Source of the DNA: an uncultured Bacilli bacterium
GTDB lineage: Bacteria > Bacillota_I > Bacilli_A > RF39 > UBA660
Reading direction: 5' to 3'
Length of the DNA stretch: 23,832 nt
NCBI GenBank assembly: GCA_910587745.1
Contig: CAJUNE010000021.1
Span: 1-23,832, forward strand
Made by a program: the position numbers and the translations under genes. Positions 1 to 8,257 of the stretch are shown in pieces; position 1 is the stretch's first letter; each line of letters starts with the position of its first letter. The notes beneath the pieces were generated by a model. The model was not told the DNA's origin, did no database searches, and saw only the letters and a program-made list of their open reading frames with translations.

Positions 1-1042
1 GTGTGCAGGATCAAGTTCTGGTTCTGCTTGTGCAGTTGCAGCTGGTGTTTATCCTTTTGCTCTTGGAAGCGATACAGGAGACTCAGTTCGTAAACCGGCG
101 GCTTATTGTGGAATTGTAGGGTATAAACCCACTTATGGAATGATAAGTAGGTTTGGCCTTTTTCCTTTTGCTTCTAGTTTAGATACTGTTGGGGTTCTTA
201 CAAGAAATGTAGAAGATGCGGCAATTGTAACTGATATTATGAAAGGCAAAGATTCTCATGATATGACAACATGGGATTCGAGTAATATACACTTAAAAAG
301 TGCGTTAACAGGAGATGTTAAAGGTAAAAAAATATTTTACATTAAAGAACTTTGTGATATAAATAATTATAATAACCCTAGCAAAGACCTAGTTGAACAT
401 CTTGATAATTTTCATAAAACTTTAGAATTATGTAAGGAATTAGGTATTGAGGTATCTGAAGAAAGTATTGATCAAAAAATACTAAATGCAATTGGTTCGG
501 TTTATGTAGTAATTTCTTGTGCGGAAGCTACTAGTAATCTTTCTAATTTAACAGGTATCATTTATGGGCCTAGAAGTGATAAAAAAAGTATTAATGATAT
601 GATGATTGATTATCGTACTAAAGGTTTTTCACCACTTATTAAAAGGCGTTTGGTTATTGGCTCTTATGTTTTACAAAAAGAAAATCAAGAGAGATATTTT
701 AAAAATGCTCAAAAGCTTCGTCGTTTAATTGTAAATTTAATGAAGGAATTTTTTGAAAAATATGATGGGCTAATTTTACCTGTTAGTTGTGGTCCTGCTA
801 AATTATTGGATGGTTCAATTGATAAGGTTAGTAGAGAGGCAATGGCTTTAGAAGATCATTTACAAATTGGGAATTTTGGCGGGTTTCCATCTATTACGAT
901 TCCAAATGGTTTTGTAAATGATTTACCAGTTGGTCTTAATATAACTGGGAATTGCTACGATGATGAGAGTGTTTTAAACCTTGCTTATGCTTTAGAATCA
1001 AAAATGTCATATAAAGATCAAATTGCTAAGGAGGTAAATTAA
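1..1042 (+). CDS. gatA: GatA, Asp-tRNA(Asn)/Glu-tRNA(Gln) amidotransferase subunit A (5' truncated)
   Basis: This is the amidase subunit of the GatCAB complex, which releases ammonia from glutamine to convert misacylated Glu-tRNA(Gln) or Asp-tRNA(Asn). The reading frame is open from base 2, upstream of the first in-frame ATG at 140. That upstream part encodes the amidase-signature stretch GSSSGSACAVAAG followed by GSDTGDSVRKPA, which holds the cis-Ser and catalytic Ser of the Ser-cisSer-Lys triad. The ATG at 140 is therefore internal, and the gene begins outside the window along with the catalytic Lys region. The C-terminal part (NFGGFPSITIPNGF, then LPVGLNITG) is typical of GatA. The stop codon overlaps the gatB start by one base (TAATG), and an AAGGAGG ribosome site lies inside the gatA end, so the two are translationally coupled. 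gatC is expected just upstream but is not visible. Identification is secure. Confidence 0.96.
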   Translation, partial: CAGSSSGSACAVAAGVYPFALGSDTGDSVRKPAAYCGIVGYKPTYGMISRFGLFPFASSLDTVGVLTRNVEDAAIVTDIMKGKDSHDMTTWDSSNIHLKSALTGDVKGKKIFYIKELCDINNYNNPSKDLVEHLDNFHKTLELCKELGIEVSEESIDQKILNAIGSVYVVISCAEATSNLSNLTGIIYGPRSDKKSINDMMIDYRTKGFSPLIKRRLVIGSYVLQKENQERYFKNAQKLRRLIVNLMKEFFEKYDGLILPVSCGPAKLLDGSIDKVSREAMALEDHLQIGNFGGFPSITIPNGFVNDLPVGLNITGNCYDDESVLNLAYALESKMSYKDQIAKEVN

Positions 1043-2472
1043 TGAAAAAACAAATTGCTGTTATAGGACTAGAAATGCACTGTGAAATGAAGAGTAACTC
1101 TAAAGTGTTTTCAAGTGCCGCTAACTCTTATAATGAAACTCCTAATAGTAATATTCAACTTTTAGATATGGCTTTTCCTGGTACTTTACCAGTAGTAAAT
1201 AAAAAGTGCGTTAAAGATGCTTTAAAGGTAAGTTTAGCCCTTAATTGCTTGCAACCAGAATATATGTACTTTGATCGTAAAAACTATTATTATCCAGATT
1301 TACCTAAAGGGTATCAAATTACCCAAATGGATAGTCCAGTTGGTATTAATGGTAAAATAGAAATTGAAGTTAATGATAAATTAATTCCCGTTTTAATTCA
1401 TGATGTGCATTTAGAGGAAGATACAGCTAGTTTAGATCATTATTTTGATACTTCGACAATTGATTATAATAGATGTGGTGTGCCACTTTTAGAACTTGTT
1501 ACAGAACCCTGTTTACATTCAGCGGAAGAAGCAGTAACTTTTATAAATCATATTATTCAAATGTATCGTTATATGGATGTAAGTGATGCAGATACTAAAA
1601 GAGGCCAGGTTCGTTGTGATGTTAATGTTTCAATAATGGATGAAGATTCTAAAGAATTTGGAACTCGTGTTGAAGTTAAAAACGTTAACTCAATTAGTGG
1701 AGTTCAAGATGTAATAAATTATGAGATTAAAAGACAAACAGAATTAAAAGAACAAGGTAGATATTCTGAGGTTGAACAAGAGACAAGACGTTGGAATGAA
1801 GAAACTATGAGTACTATACGTATGCGCAGTAAGGTTGATGCAATAGATTATAAATATTTTGTAGAACCAAATATTCCTAAATATAGAATAACTAAAGAAT
1901 GGTTAAGTGAGATTAAAAATGAAATACCTAAACTTCATTTAGAAAGAAAATATAATTATATTGAAAACCTTGGTTTAAGTAACTATGATGCTGGAGTATT
2001 AGTTAAAAATAAAGATATATCTGATTATTTTGAAGAATGTATTAAAATAGGAATAGATGCTAAGATGGCTAGTAATTGGATAACTACTAGTATAATGGGA
2101 TATTTAAATAATGAAGAGATAGAAATTAAAGATTTTTATATTAGTCCTAAACGTTTAAAAGATTTAATAGATGCTATAAACAGTGGTGCTATTAGTAATA
2201 AACAAGCGAAAGAAATATTTAATAAAGTATTAGAAACTAAAAAAGAAGTAAAAGACTTCTTGGGTAGTGATAATGCTCAAATTAGTGATGTAGATACTCT
2301 CATTAGTTTGATTGATAATATTTTAGCTAATAATCAAAGCCAAATAGATGATTATCATAATGGTAAAACTAATCTTTTTGATTATTTTGTAGGTCAAGTT
2401 ATGAAAGAAACAAGAGGAAAAGCTAATCCTGTTTTAACTAAAGAAATTTTAGATAAAAAATTAAACAGCTAA
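1042..2472 (+). CDS. gatB: GatB, Asp-tRNA(Asn)/Glu-tRNA(Gln) amidotransferase subunit B
   Basis: GatB activates the tRNA-bound Glu or Asp with ATP and receives ammonia from GatA. The 476-residue length is normal for the family. The N-terminus (IGLEMHCEMKSNSKVFS), the segment PGTLPVVNKKCV, the YYYPDLPKGYQITQ motif and EVKNVNS are GatB signatures. The C-terminal part ending in GQVMKETRGKANP is the YqeY-like tail domain that contacts tRNA. The start overlaps the gatA stop and is preceded by AAGGAGG at good spacing. The stop codon lies in the loop of an intrinsic terminator, so gatB is the last gene of the gat operon. GatCAB implies that the organism makes Gln-tRNA and/or Asn-tRNA indirectly; which one cannot be told from this window. 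Confidence 0.97.
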   Translation: MKKQIAVIGLEMHCEMKSNSKVFSSAANSYNETPNSNIQLLDMAFPGTLPVVNKKCVKDALKVSLALNCLQPEYMYFDRKNYYYPDLPKGYQITQMDSPVGINGKIEIEVNDKLIPVLIHDVHLEEDTASLDHYFDTSTIDYNRCGVPLLELVTEPCLHSAEEAVTFINHIIQMYRYMDVSDADTKRGQVRCDVNVSIMDEDSKEFGTRVEVKNVNSISGVQDVINYEIKRQTELKEQGRYSEVEQETRRWNEETMSTIRMRSKVDAIDYKYFVEPNIPKYRITKEWLSEIKNEIPKLHLERKYNYIENLGLSNYDAGVLVKNKDISDYFEECIKIGIDAKMASNWITTSIMGYLNNEEIEIKDFYISPKRLKDLIDAINSGAISNKQAKEIFNKVLETKKEVKDFLGSDNAQISDVDTLISLIDNILANNQSQIDDYHNGKTNLFDYFVGQVMKETRGKANPVLTKEILDKKLNS

Positions 2473-2483
2473 GGCTGTTTTTT
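2463..2483 (+). terminator. Intrinsic terminator of the gat operon
   Basis: A 7-bp stem AAACAGC / GCTGTTT (2463-2469 with 2474-2480) closes the 4-base loop TAAG and runs into a T tract. The gatB stop codon TAA (2470-2472) is inside the loop. Confidence 0.88.
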
Positions 2484-2538
2484 GCTTATAAAAAGCATTT
2501 TTCTTGGTTATTATCATAAAATTACTTAGGTGATACTT

Positions 2539-3624
2539 ATGAATAAGAAACATATTGATTACTTGCTTTTAATATCAGTTATTTTAATAAGTATATTTGG
2601 TATTATAATGATATATTCAGCTAGTTCAATATGGGCAGAATTTAAGTTTCATGATGCTTTTAAATACGTTAAGCATCAAGCTTTATTTTTCTTTTTAGGT
2701 TTAATAATTATGAATATTGCGATGAAAATAAATTTAGAGTTTTTAAAGAAAAAATCTAATTTAATTTTAAGTATATGTTTTTTGCTTCTTACGCTTGTTT
2801 TAATACCAGGGATAGGTAGTGTTAGAAACGGTTCTAGAAGTTGGTTTGGTATAGGTGGTTTTGGAATTCAACCTAGTGAATTTGCTAAGATAGGGCTTAT
2901 TATATATACAGCTAAATATTTAGAAAGAAATCAAAGAAATATGAAGGATGTAAAAAAAGGGGCTTTACCAATTTTTATTGTTATAGGTGTATTCTTTTTA
3001 CTTATTATGTTAGAACCAGACTTTGGAACAGCGATGGTTATTGCTCTTACTTTAATATGTCTTATTTTTATTTCAGGACTTAAAATTTCTTTTTTTGTTA
3101 AATTAGGTGTTTTAGGTTTAGCCGGCATAGTAGGGCTTATTATAGCAGCGCCATATCGAATGGCAAGAATTGTGTCTTTCTTAAATCCTTGGAGTGATCC
3201 TTTAGGAGCTGGTTATCAAATTATTCAAAGTTTATATGCGATAGGACCTGGAGGATTACTTGGACAAGGTTTCTTAAACTCAAGGCAAAAACACTTTTAT
3301 TTACCTGAACCGCAAACAGATTTTATCTTTTCGATAATTAGTGAAGAATTTGGATTTTTAGGAGTAATAATAGTTTGTTCTTTCTTTTTCTTTATGTTTT
3401 ATAGAATGGTTAAAATAGGACTAAAATCAAGCGATTTATTTACAAAATATTTGGTTTTTGGTTTAGCTTTTGGTATCTTTATTCAAGCTTCTTTAAATTT
3501 AGCGGTTGTTGTAGGATTAATACCAGTTACAGGAGTAACTTTACCATTTTTTTCTTATGGCGGTTCTTCTTTATTAGTATCATTATTTAGTGTAGGTTTG
3601 ATTTTAAATGCTAGTAAAAAATAG
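2539..3624 (+). CDS. ftsW: SEDS-family peptidoglycan glycosyltransferase, FtsW/SpoVE-like
   Basis: This polytopic membrane protein (about ten hydrophobic segments, 361 residues) belongs to the SEDS family, which polymerises lipid II into glycan strands at the division septum (FtsW) or sidewall (RodA). Visible motifs are NPWSDPLGAGYQ, whose Asp matches the conserved SEDS active-site Asp, IGPGGLLGQGF, LPEPQTDFIFSIISEEFGFLG, and the C-terminal PFFSYGGSSLLVSL. LPEPxTDFIF favours FtsW/SpoVE over RodA, but one cannot be fully separated from the other here. I chose the ATG at 2539 because AGGTGAT (2528-2534) sits just in front of it; a GTG nine bases earlier would fall inside that ribosome site. The gene stands alone, between the gat terminator and its own weak terminator, with no cognate class B PBP visible nearby. 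Confidence 0.9.
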   Translation: MNKKHIDYLLLISVILISIFGIIMIYSASSIWAEFKFHDAFKYVKHQALFFFLGLIIMNIAMKINLEFLKKKSNLILSICFLLLTLVLIPGIGSVRNGSRSWFGIGGFGIQPSEFAKIGLIIYTAKYLERNQRNMKDVKKGALPIFIVIGVFFLLIMLEPDFGTAMVIALTLICLIFISGLKISFFVKLGVLGLAGIVGLIIAAPYRMARIVSFLNPWSDPLGAGYQIIQSLYAIGPGGLLGQGFLNSRQKHFYLPEPQTDFIFSIISEEFGFLGVIIVCSFFFFMFYRMVKIGLKSSDLFTKYLVFGLAFGIFIQASLNLAVVVGLIPVTGVTLPFFSYGGSSLLVSLFSVGLILNASKK

Positions 3625-3655
3625 GTAGTTGTGTTTACCTTTTTTATTTTTTTTG
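3617..3655 (+). terminator. Weak intrinsic terminator after the ftsW-like gene
   Basis: AGGTA (3623-3627) pairs with TACCT (3636-3640), extended by one G-T pair, and is followed by a long interrupted T tract. The ftsW stop TAG lies at the base of the stem. The 3' arm overlaps the -35 region of the ackA promoter. The stem is short, so confidence is moderate. Confidence 0.5.
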
Positions 3656-3662
3656 GTATAAT
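3634..3662 (+). promoter_or_regulatory. ackA promoter (sigma-A type, extended -10)
   Basis: The -35 is TTTACC (3634-3639), followed by a 17-base spacer and the -10 TATAAT (3657-3662) preceded by TGG. A start near 3669 would give a leader of about 13 bases beginning at the AAGGAG ribosome site. Confidence 0.75.
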
Positions 3663-3681
3663 GATTATAAGGAGAGATATT

Positions 3682-4890
3682 ATGAAAATATTAACAGTAA
3701 ATGCAGGTAGTTCTTCATTAAAGTTTAATTTAATAGAACTTCCCGAAGAAAAAGAACTGATAAGTGGAAACTTTGAAAAAATTGGTCTTGCTAATGGAGT
3801 GTATAGTTTAAAAATCAATGGCTCTAAAATAATAAAAGAAGTGGATATGAGAGATCATAAAGCTGCTATTGAATTGTTGATTAAAGAATTAATTGATAAT
3901 AAAATAATTAAAACTTTAGATGAAATTGATGGTATAGGACATAGAATAGTTCATGGTGGACGTTATACAAAAAGTGTAATAGTTGATGATGAAGTAATTG
4001 AGTATTTGGATGAAAACTCTAATTTAGCACCTCTTCATAATCCAGCACATGTATTAGGTATTAGAGCATTTAAAGAAGTTGTACCTAATATTTCTATGGT
4101 TGTTGTTTTTGATACTGCATTTCACCAAACAATGAGCGAAGAGGCTTTTTTATATCCTGTTCCGAAAGAATGGTATGAAAAATATCAAATAAGAAAGTAT
4201 GGTTTTCATGGAACTAGTCACAAATATATTACAAAAAGAGTTCAAGAAATGTTAGGCCAAGAAGGTGTTAATATTATTAGCTGCCATATAGGTTCAGGAG
4301 GATCTATTTGCTGTGTTAAAGATGGTAAATGTTTTGATACAACTATGGGATTTACACCTAATGCTGGTATAGTTATGGGAACACGATGCGGAGATATTGA
4401 TTATTCTATAATTCCTTATTATATGAAACAAAGCGGTAAAGATATAAATGAAATAGATTCTATTTTAAATAAAGAAAGTGGATTACTGGGATTAAGTGGG
4501 AAATATAGCGATCATAGAGATATTGAAACAGGCATTGCTGCAGGAGAAACTGATTCTATTTTAGCTAATAATATATATATTGATAGAATTGTTGATTATA
4601 TTGCAAAATATTATGTCAAACTTGAAGGAAATGTTGATGCTTTAATTTTTACTGCAGGCGTAGGAGAAAATGCTCGCGAATTTAGAGAAGACGTGCTAAG
4701 AAAATTAGAATGTTTAGGTATTTATATTGATTCAGAAAAAAATATGGAGATTGCAAGCTATTTAGATGTTAATGAAGGGTGTATTTCGGTTGAAGAATCA
4801 AAAGTTCCAGTTTATGTTATTCCAACTAATGAAGAACTTATGATAGCTCTTGATACTTATGATTTGATTAAAGATGGTGAATGTAATTAA
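3682..4890 (+). CDS. ackA: Acetate kinase
   Basis: Acetate kinase reversibly converts acetyl phosphate + ADP to acetate + ATP, the last step of acetate-forming fermentation in the cytosol. The 402-residue product has the typical length. Family signatures in order are NAGSSSLKF near residue 7, GHRIVHGGRYT, FDTAFHQTM, YGFHGTSHKYI, and TAGVGENAREFRE near the C-terminus, which together form the ASKHA fold active site. The ATG at 3682 is chosen because AAGGAG (3669-3674) precedes it, the homologous proteins start at MKILTVNAGSSS, and the frame upstream runs through the promoter. No phosphotransacetylase gene is in the window. The 3' end overlaps nrnA by 17 bases, so the two are probably cotranscribed. 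Confidence 0.97.
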   Translation: MKILTVNAGSSSLKFNLIELPEEKELISGNFEKIGLANGVYSLKINGSKIIKEVDMRDHKAAIELLIKELIDNKIIKTLDEIDGIGHRIVHGGRYTKSVIVDDEVIEYLDENSNLAPLHNPAHVLGIRAFKEVVPNISMVVVFDTAFHQTMSEEAFLYPVPKEWYEKYQIRKYGFHGTSHKYITKRVQEMLGQEGVNIISCHIGSGGSICCVKDGKCFDTTMGFTPNAGIVMGTRCGDIDYSIIPYYMKQSGKDINEIDSILNKESGLLGLSGKYSDHRDIETGIAAGETDSILANNIYIDRIVDYIAKYYVKLEGNVDALIFTAGVGENAREFREDVLRKLECLGIYIDSEKNMEIASYLDVNEGCISVEESKVPVYVIPTNEELMIALDTYDLIKDGECN

Positions 4891-5866
4891 TAGTAATATT
4901 TATAAAAAAGTATATAAAAAAATAAAAGAATATAATCAAATTATAATAGCAAGACATATTGGCCCTGATCCTGATGCAATAGCTAGCCAGACTGCTCTTC
5001 GTGATTCTATTCGTTTAACTTTTCCGAGTAAACAAGTTTATGCGGTAGGACTTGGAGTATCAAAATTTAAATATTATGGTATTCTTGATAAAATAGATAA
5101 CGAGGTATATAATGATTCTTTATTAATTGTTTTAGATGTTCCGAATTTACATAGAGTGGATGGTATAGAGGGCTTAAAATATAAAGAAATTTTGAAGATT
5201 GATCATCATCCCGCTGAAGATATTAAAGGGCCTGTTGATTGGACTGAAGAGTCTTCTTGTTCAACGTGCCAATTAATAGCGGAGCTAATTCTTAATACAC
5301 CACTTAAGTTAGATACTAAGATTGCAGGCAATTTATATTTAGGCATTGTTTCTGATAGTGATAGATTTTTGCTTTCTTACACAACTCCTAAAACTTTTAA
5401 AGTTGTTAGTGATTTATTGATCAAAAGCAAAGTGGATTTTACACATTTATATAACTATTTGTATGATAGAAGCATTGATGAAGTTAGATTTCAAGGCTAT
5501 ATCGCTGAAAATTTAATGGTTACAGAAAATGGCTTAGGGTATATAATTATTCCTAATGATAAAATAAAAGAATACCATGTTGATTTAGCAACTCCATCTA
5601 ATTTAATTAATAGTTTTAACTTTATTAGAGAAGTATTGGTTTGGACTTTTATGACTGAAGATGTAAAAAATAAAGGATATAAGGTAAGTATTCGATCACA
5701 TGGACCAGTTATTAATGAAGTTGCTGCTAAATATAATGGCGGCGGTCATAAATATGCTAGTGGGGCAAGACTTAATAATGAAGAAGAAATAAATTCTTTT
5801 ATTAAAGACTTAGATAATGCTTGTGAAGAATATAAAAGATCTAGTATTAGTAATATAGAAATTTAA
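4874..5866 (+). CDS. nrnA: DHH/DHHA1 phosphoesterase, NrnA-like oligoribonuclease / pAp phosphatase
   Basis: This is a DHH-superfamily protein of 330 residues. The metal-binding motifs are visible: HIGPDPDA (H28, D32, D34), LDVPNLHR (D88), IDHHP (D110, H111, H112), and the DHHA1-domain substrate motif GGGHKYASG near residue 289. This order and length match NrnA, which degrades 2-5 nt nanoRNA and dephosphorylates pAp. Other DHH subfamilies such as cyclic-di-AMP phosphodiesterases are usually larger (GdpP) or differ in detail; a pGpG/pApA-degrading role is possible. The ATG lies inside the end of ackA and lacks a strong ribosome site, suggesting translation coupled to ackA. A clear terminator follows the gene. 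Confidence 0.88.
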   Translation: MVNVINSNIYKKVYKKIKEYNQIIIARHIGPDPDAIASQTALRDSIRLTFPSKQVYAVGLGVSKFKYYGILDKIDNEVYNDSLLIVLDVPNLHRVDGIEGLKYKEILKIDHHPAEDIKGPVDWTEESSCSTCQLIAELILNTPLKLDTKIAGNLYLGIVSDSDRFLLSYTTPKTFKVVSDLLIKSKVDFTHLYNYLYDRSIDEVRFQGYIAENLMVTENGLGYIIIPNDKIKEYHVDLATPSNLINSFNFIREVLVWTFMTEDVKNKGYKVSIRSHGPVINEVAAKYNGGGHKYASGARLNNEEEINSFIKDLDNACEEYKRSSISNIEI

Positions 5867-5870
5867 AATG

Positions 5871-5894
5871 GACTGAATTATCAGTCATTTTTTT
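5871..5894 (+). terminator. Intrinsic terminator of ackA-nrnA
   Basis: The stem GACTGA / TCAGTC (5871-5876 with 5881-5886) has the loop ATTA and is followed by a run of seven T (5888-5894). Confidence 0.85.
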
Positions 5895-5980
5895 GTGAAA
5901 AATTCTAAATATTATAAAGAAAATCAGTTATTAAAATTTTAAAAACAGAAGTTTTCTATCTTTTTTTTAATTTGGGATTG

Positions 5981-5989
5981 TGTTATAAT
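5981..5989 (+). promoter_or_regulatory. Extended -10 promoter of the HerA-like gene
   Basis: TGT immediately precedes TATAAT (5984-5989). No good -35 box is seen, as expected for extended -10 promoters. The start codon lies 27 bases downstream. Confidence 0.65.
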
Positions 5990-6015
5990 TATTAAGATAA
6001 GAGTAGGTTGATAGA

Positions 6016-7980
6016 ATGATATTTGGAAAAATTTTGTATATTAGTGATAATATAGCTCATGTTGAAAATATAAGTAAAGATACTATTACTGCTGATCTTA
6101 TGAATATTCACGTTATATTTGAAGATAAGGATCAAAGAATACTTGGTGAAGTAGTTGAACTTAATGATAATGAAATTAAAATTCGTTTTTTAGGTGAATA
6201 TACGAATAATAGATATATAAATGGTGTTATTCGTAAACCTTTGCTATCTAGTAAAATACGTATTATAAATGGGACTGAATTGTTAGAATTAGTTGGCGTT
6301 TTAAATGATAAAACTTTTGAGCTGGGAGAAAATGCTACATATAAAGGTTTTAATATATGTCCTAATGTTAATAGTCTATTTTCTAATCATTTAGCTATAT
6401 TCGGTAATAGTGGTGCTGGTAAATCTTGTGGTGTTTCTAGAATTATTCAAAATATTTTTAGTAATCCTAAAACTACTATTGGAAATGCTAATATGTTTTT
6501 CTTTGATGCTTATGGTGAATATAAAAATGCTTTTAGTTCTTTAAATAAAATTAATCCAAATTACAATTATAAATTTATTACAACTAATCCTACTGAAGAA
6601 TCTGATTATTTGCTTAAGATACCTGTTAATTTACTTACCCTTGATGATATAGCTTTATTACTTCAAGCTGGTACTCATTCTCAGTTACCTATATTGGAAA
6701 GAAGTATTAAATATGCTAAAATTTTTGCTAGTGATGGGGAAGAAGTTACTAAATATAAAAATCATTTGATTGCTAAAGCTTTAATTGCTATTTTATTTAG
6801 TAATATGACTACTAGCTATAAAAAGAATGAAATTTTTAAGGTTATTGAGGTTTGCCATACTAAAGAATTTAATTTTGATTCGGTTATTCCAGGACTCGGA
6901 TATACAAGAAGTTTTAGTGAGTGTTTTGAAATAGATAGTAATGGTAACTTTGGAGAATCAGTTTTAATTACTGAATATATTTTAAAACATATTGATGAGA
7001 GTATTGTAGAAATGAATGTTCCAAAAGAAGCTTATTATACATTGAAAGATTTAGCTAATGCTTTAGAGTTTACTTTGATTAGTGAAGGATTCCAAGGAAA
7101 TCAAATGATGTATAATGAGGCAATGATATTGCAAGTTAGACTTAATACTATTATAGCTGGTAAAGTTAATAATTACTTTGATGGTTCTAAATATATGGGT
7201 ATTGAAGAATTTATTGATAATTTATGTACTATGGGTAACACTAAGGCTCAAATAGTTAATATTAATTTGGAAGATATTGACGATGTTTATGCTAAAGTAA
7301 TTGTAAAAATTATATCTAAATTATTATTTGATTATGCTAAAAGCTTAACTAATAGAGCTAGTCAACCATTTCATTTATTTTTGGAAGAAGCTCATAGATA
7401 TATTCAACAAGATACTGATACTTTCTTATTAGGTTATAATATATTTGATCGTATTGCTAAAGAAGGTCGTAAATATGGCGTTATTCTTGATATAATTAGC
7501 CAAAGACCAGTGGAAATAAGTGATACTGTTATTGCTCAATGTTCGAATTTTCTTATTTTTAAAATGACTCATCCTAAAGATATTAAATATATTGAGGAAA
7601 TGCTTCCTAATATTAGTGCAGATGTAATAGAAAAAATGAAAATATTACAACCAGGTAATTGTGTTGTGTTTGGTTCAGCATTTAAAATACCTATGATTAG
7701 TAAACTTGCTATGCCTGATCCTATGCCTTATAGTACTAACTGTAATGTAAGCGGCTGTTGGAGTGAAGAATTAAAACCAAGAATTAATCCTACACCGATT
7801 CAAAATAATTATGTTACAGAAGGTGTTCCAACTAGTAATTTGGAAGCTGATATAAATGCTAGTAATGATAATAACAATAATATTTCTAATCAATCTATTG
7901 AACAAACTAATACTAGTACAGACAGTAATGAAGAATTTAATCCTATGAGTGGTATAGGGGATATTTCTAGTTTTGGTTAG
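6016..7980 (+). CDS. HerA-like HAS-barrel ATPase (DUF87)
   Basis: This is a 654-residue P-loop ATPase. Residues 1 to about 70 resemble the HAS-barrel that precedes the motor domain in HerA/FtsK-like DNA-translocating hexamers. The Walker A is GNSGAGKS (130-137). FFFDAYGEY follows, as in HerA proteins, the Walker B is LFLEEAH (about 454-460), and a sensor-like DIISQRP and a C-terminal motor segment follow. The last ~90 residues are low-complexity (Asn/Ser/Thr/Pro-rich) and probably disordered. HerA motors usually work with a NurA nuclease or, in defence loci, with SIR2 or other effectors; none is adjacent. The gene is flanked by a terminator and its own promoter in front, and by the 6S RNA candidate behind. 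The family call is good; the biological role is unknown, and DNA repair, chromosome handling or defence are all possible. Confidence 0.85.
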   Translation: MIFGKILYISDNIAHVENISKDTITADLMNIHVIFEDKDQRILGEVVELNDNEIKIRFLGEYTNNRYINGVIRKPLLSSKIRIINGTELLELVGVLNDKTFELGENATYKGFNICPNVNSLFSNHLAIFGNSGAGKSCGVSRIIQNIFSNPKTTIGNANMFFFDAYGEYKNAFSSLNKINPNYNYKFITTNPTEESDYLLKIPVNLLTLDDIALLLQAGTHSQLPILERSIKYAKIFASDGEEVTKYKNHLIAKALIAILFSNMTTSYKKNEIFKVIEVCHTKEFNFDSVIPGLGYTRSFSECFEIDSNGNFGESVLITEYILKHIDESIVEMNVPKEAYYTLKDLANALEFTLISEGFQGNQMMYNEAMILQVRLNTIIAGKVNNYFDGSKYMGIEEFIDNLCTMGNTKAQIVNINLEDIDDVYAKVIVKIISKLLFDYAKSLTNRASQPFHLFLEEAHRYIQQDTDTFLLGYNIFDRIAKEGRKYGVILDIISQRPVEISDTVIAQCSNFLIFKMTHPKDIKYIEEMLPNISADVIEKMKILQPGNCVVFGSAFKIPMISKLAMPDPMPYSTNCNVSGCWSEELKPRINPTPIQNNYVTEGVPTSNLEADINASNDNNNNISNQSIEQTNTSTDSNEEFNPMSGIGDISSFG

Positions 7981-8034
7981 AAATATCTTTTTTGTAAACT
8001 TAATGTAATTATATTGAATATAAAATTAATAATG

Positions 8035-8043
8035 TGGTATAAT
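8035..8043 (+). promoter_or_regulatory. Extended -10 promoter of the 6S RNA candidate
   Basis: TGG precedes TATAAT (8038-8043). A start near 8050 falls on the first base of the RNA's closing stem. Confidence 0.75.
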
Positions 8044-8049
8044 AATATT

Positions 8050-8226
8050 ACCTAAAGGATATAGTTTGTTTCACATAAAACCGACTATGTGATTTGTTTA
8101 GGGAGAATAATTATATACGGAGTTGAATGCTGGTCTTGATTTGCCAGAATCCAGAAGTATATATGTTTCTTACCACCTGCGAGCGAGCGGGATTTTATCA
8201 CAAACAGGCTTTTCCTTTGGGTTTTT
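8050..8226 (+). ncRNA. ssrS: 6S RNA candidate
   Basis: This ~177-base non-coding transcript folds into a long rod. ACCTAAAGGA (8050-8059) pairs with TCCTTTGGGT (8213-8222). After a small internal loop, AGTTTGTTT (8063-8071) pairs with AAACAGGCT (8202-8210), using two G-U pairs. A large bubble follows, with a side hairpin TCACATA / TATGTGA (8071-8077 with 8086-8092, sharing base 8071 with the closing stem). The distal arm is built from TATATAC / GTATATA (8112-8118 with 8157-8163), GGA / TCC and CTGG / CCAG. The 3' strand of the bubble carries CCTGCGAGCGAGCGG, reminiscent of the CCTGCGGCGG segment of enteric 6S. A T tract follows the closing stem. 6S RNA mimics an open promoter and sequesters sigma-A RNA polymerase. 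The position next to tcdA (yrvM) and near rarA (yrvN) matches, as I recall, B. subtilis bsrA in the aspS-yrvM interval. No competing riboswitch motif was recognised. Confidence 0.78.
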
Positions 8227-8229
8227 ATT

Positions 8230-8238
8230 TGCTATAAT
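8230..8238 (+). promoter_or_regulatory. Extended -10 promoter of tcdA
   Basis: TGC precedes TATAAT (8233-8238), immediately after the 6S candidate's T tract. A start near 8245 would give a leader of only about 13 bases before the ATG at 8258. Confidence 0.7.
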
Positions 8239-8257
8239 TTAGTTATTGGTGATGTTT

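Noticed and set aside
140..1042. gatA starting at the ATG at 140
   Set aside because: The frame upstream to base 2 encodes the conserved amidase motifs with catalytic Ser residues, so the ATG is internal.
2931..3128. 65-codon - strand frame
   Set aside because: Antisense shadow of the ftsW-like gene.
8166..8195. Possible T-box or other riboswitch ahead of tcdA (CCACCTGCG segment)
   Set aside because: No specifier loop or T-box sequence, and the segment pairs within a closed rod with its own promoter and T tract, fitting a stand-alone RNA.
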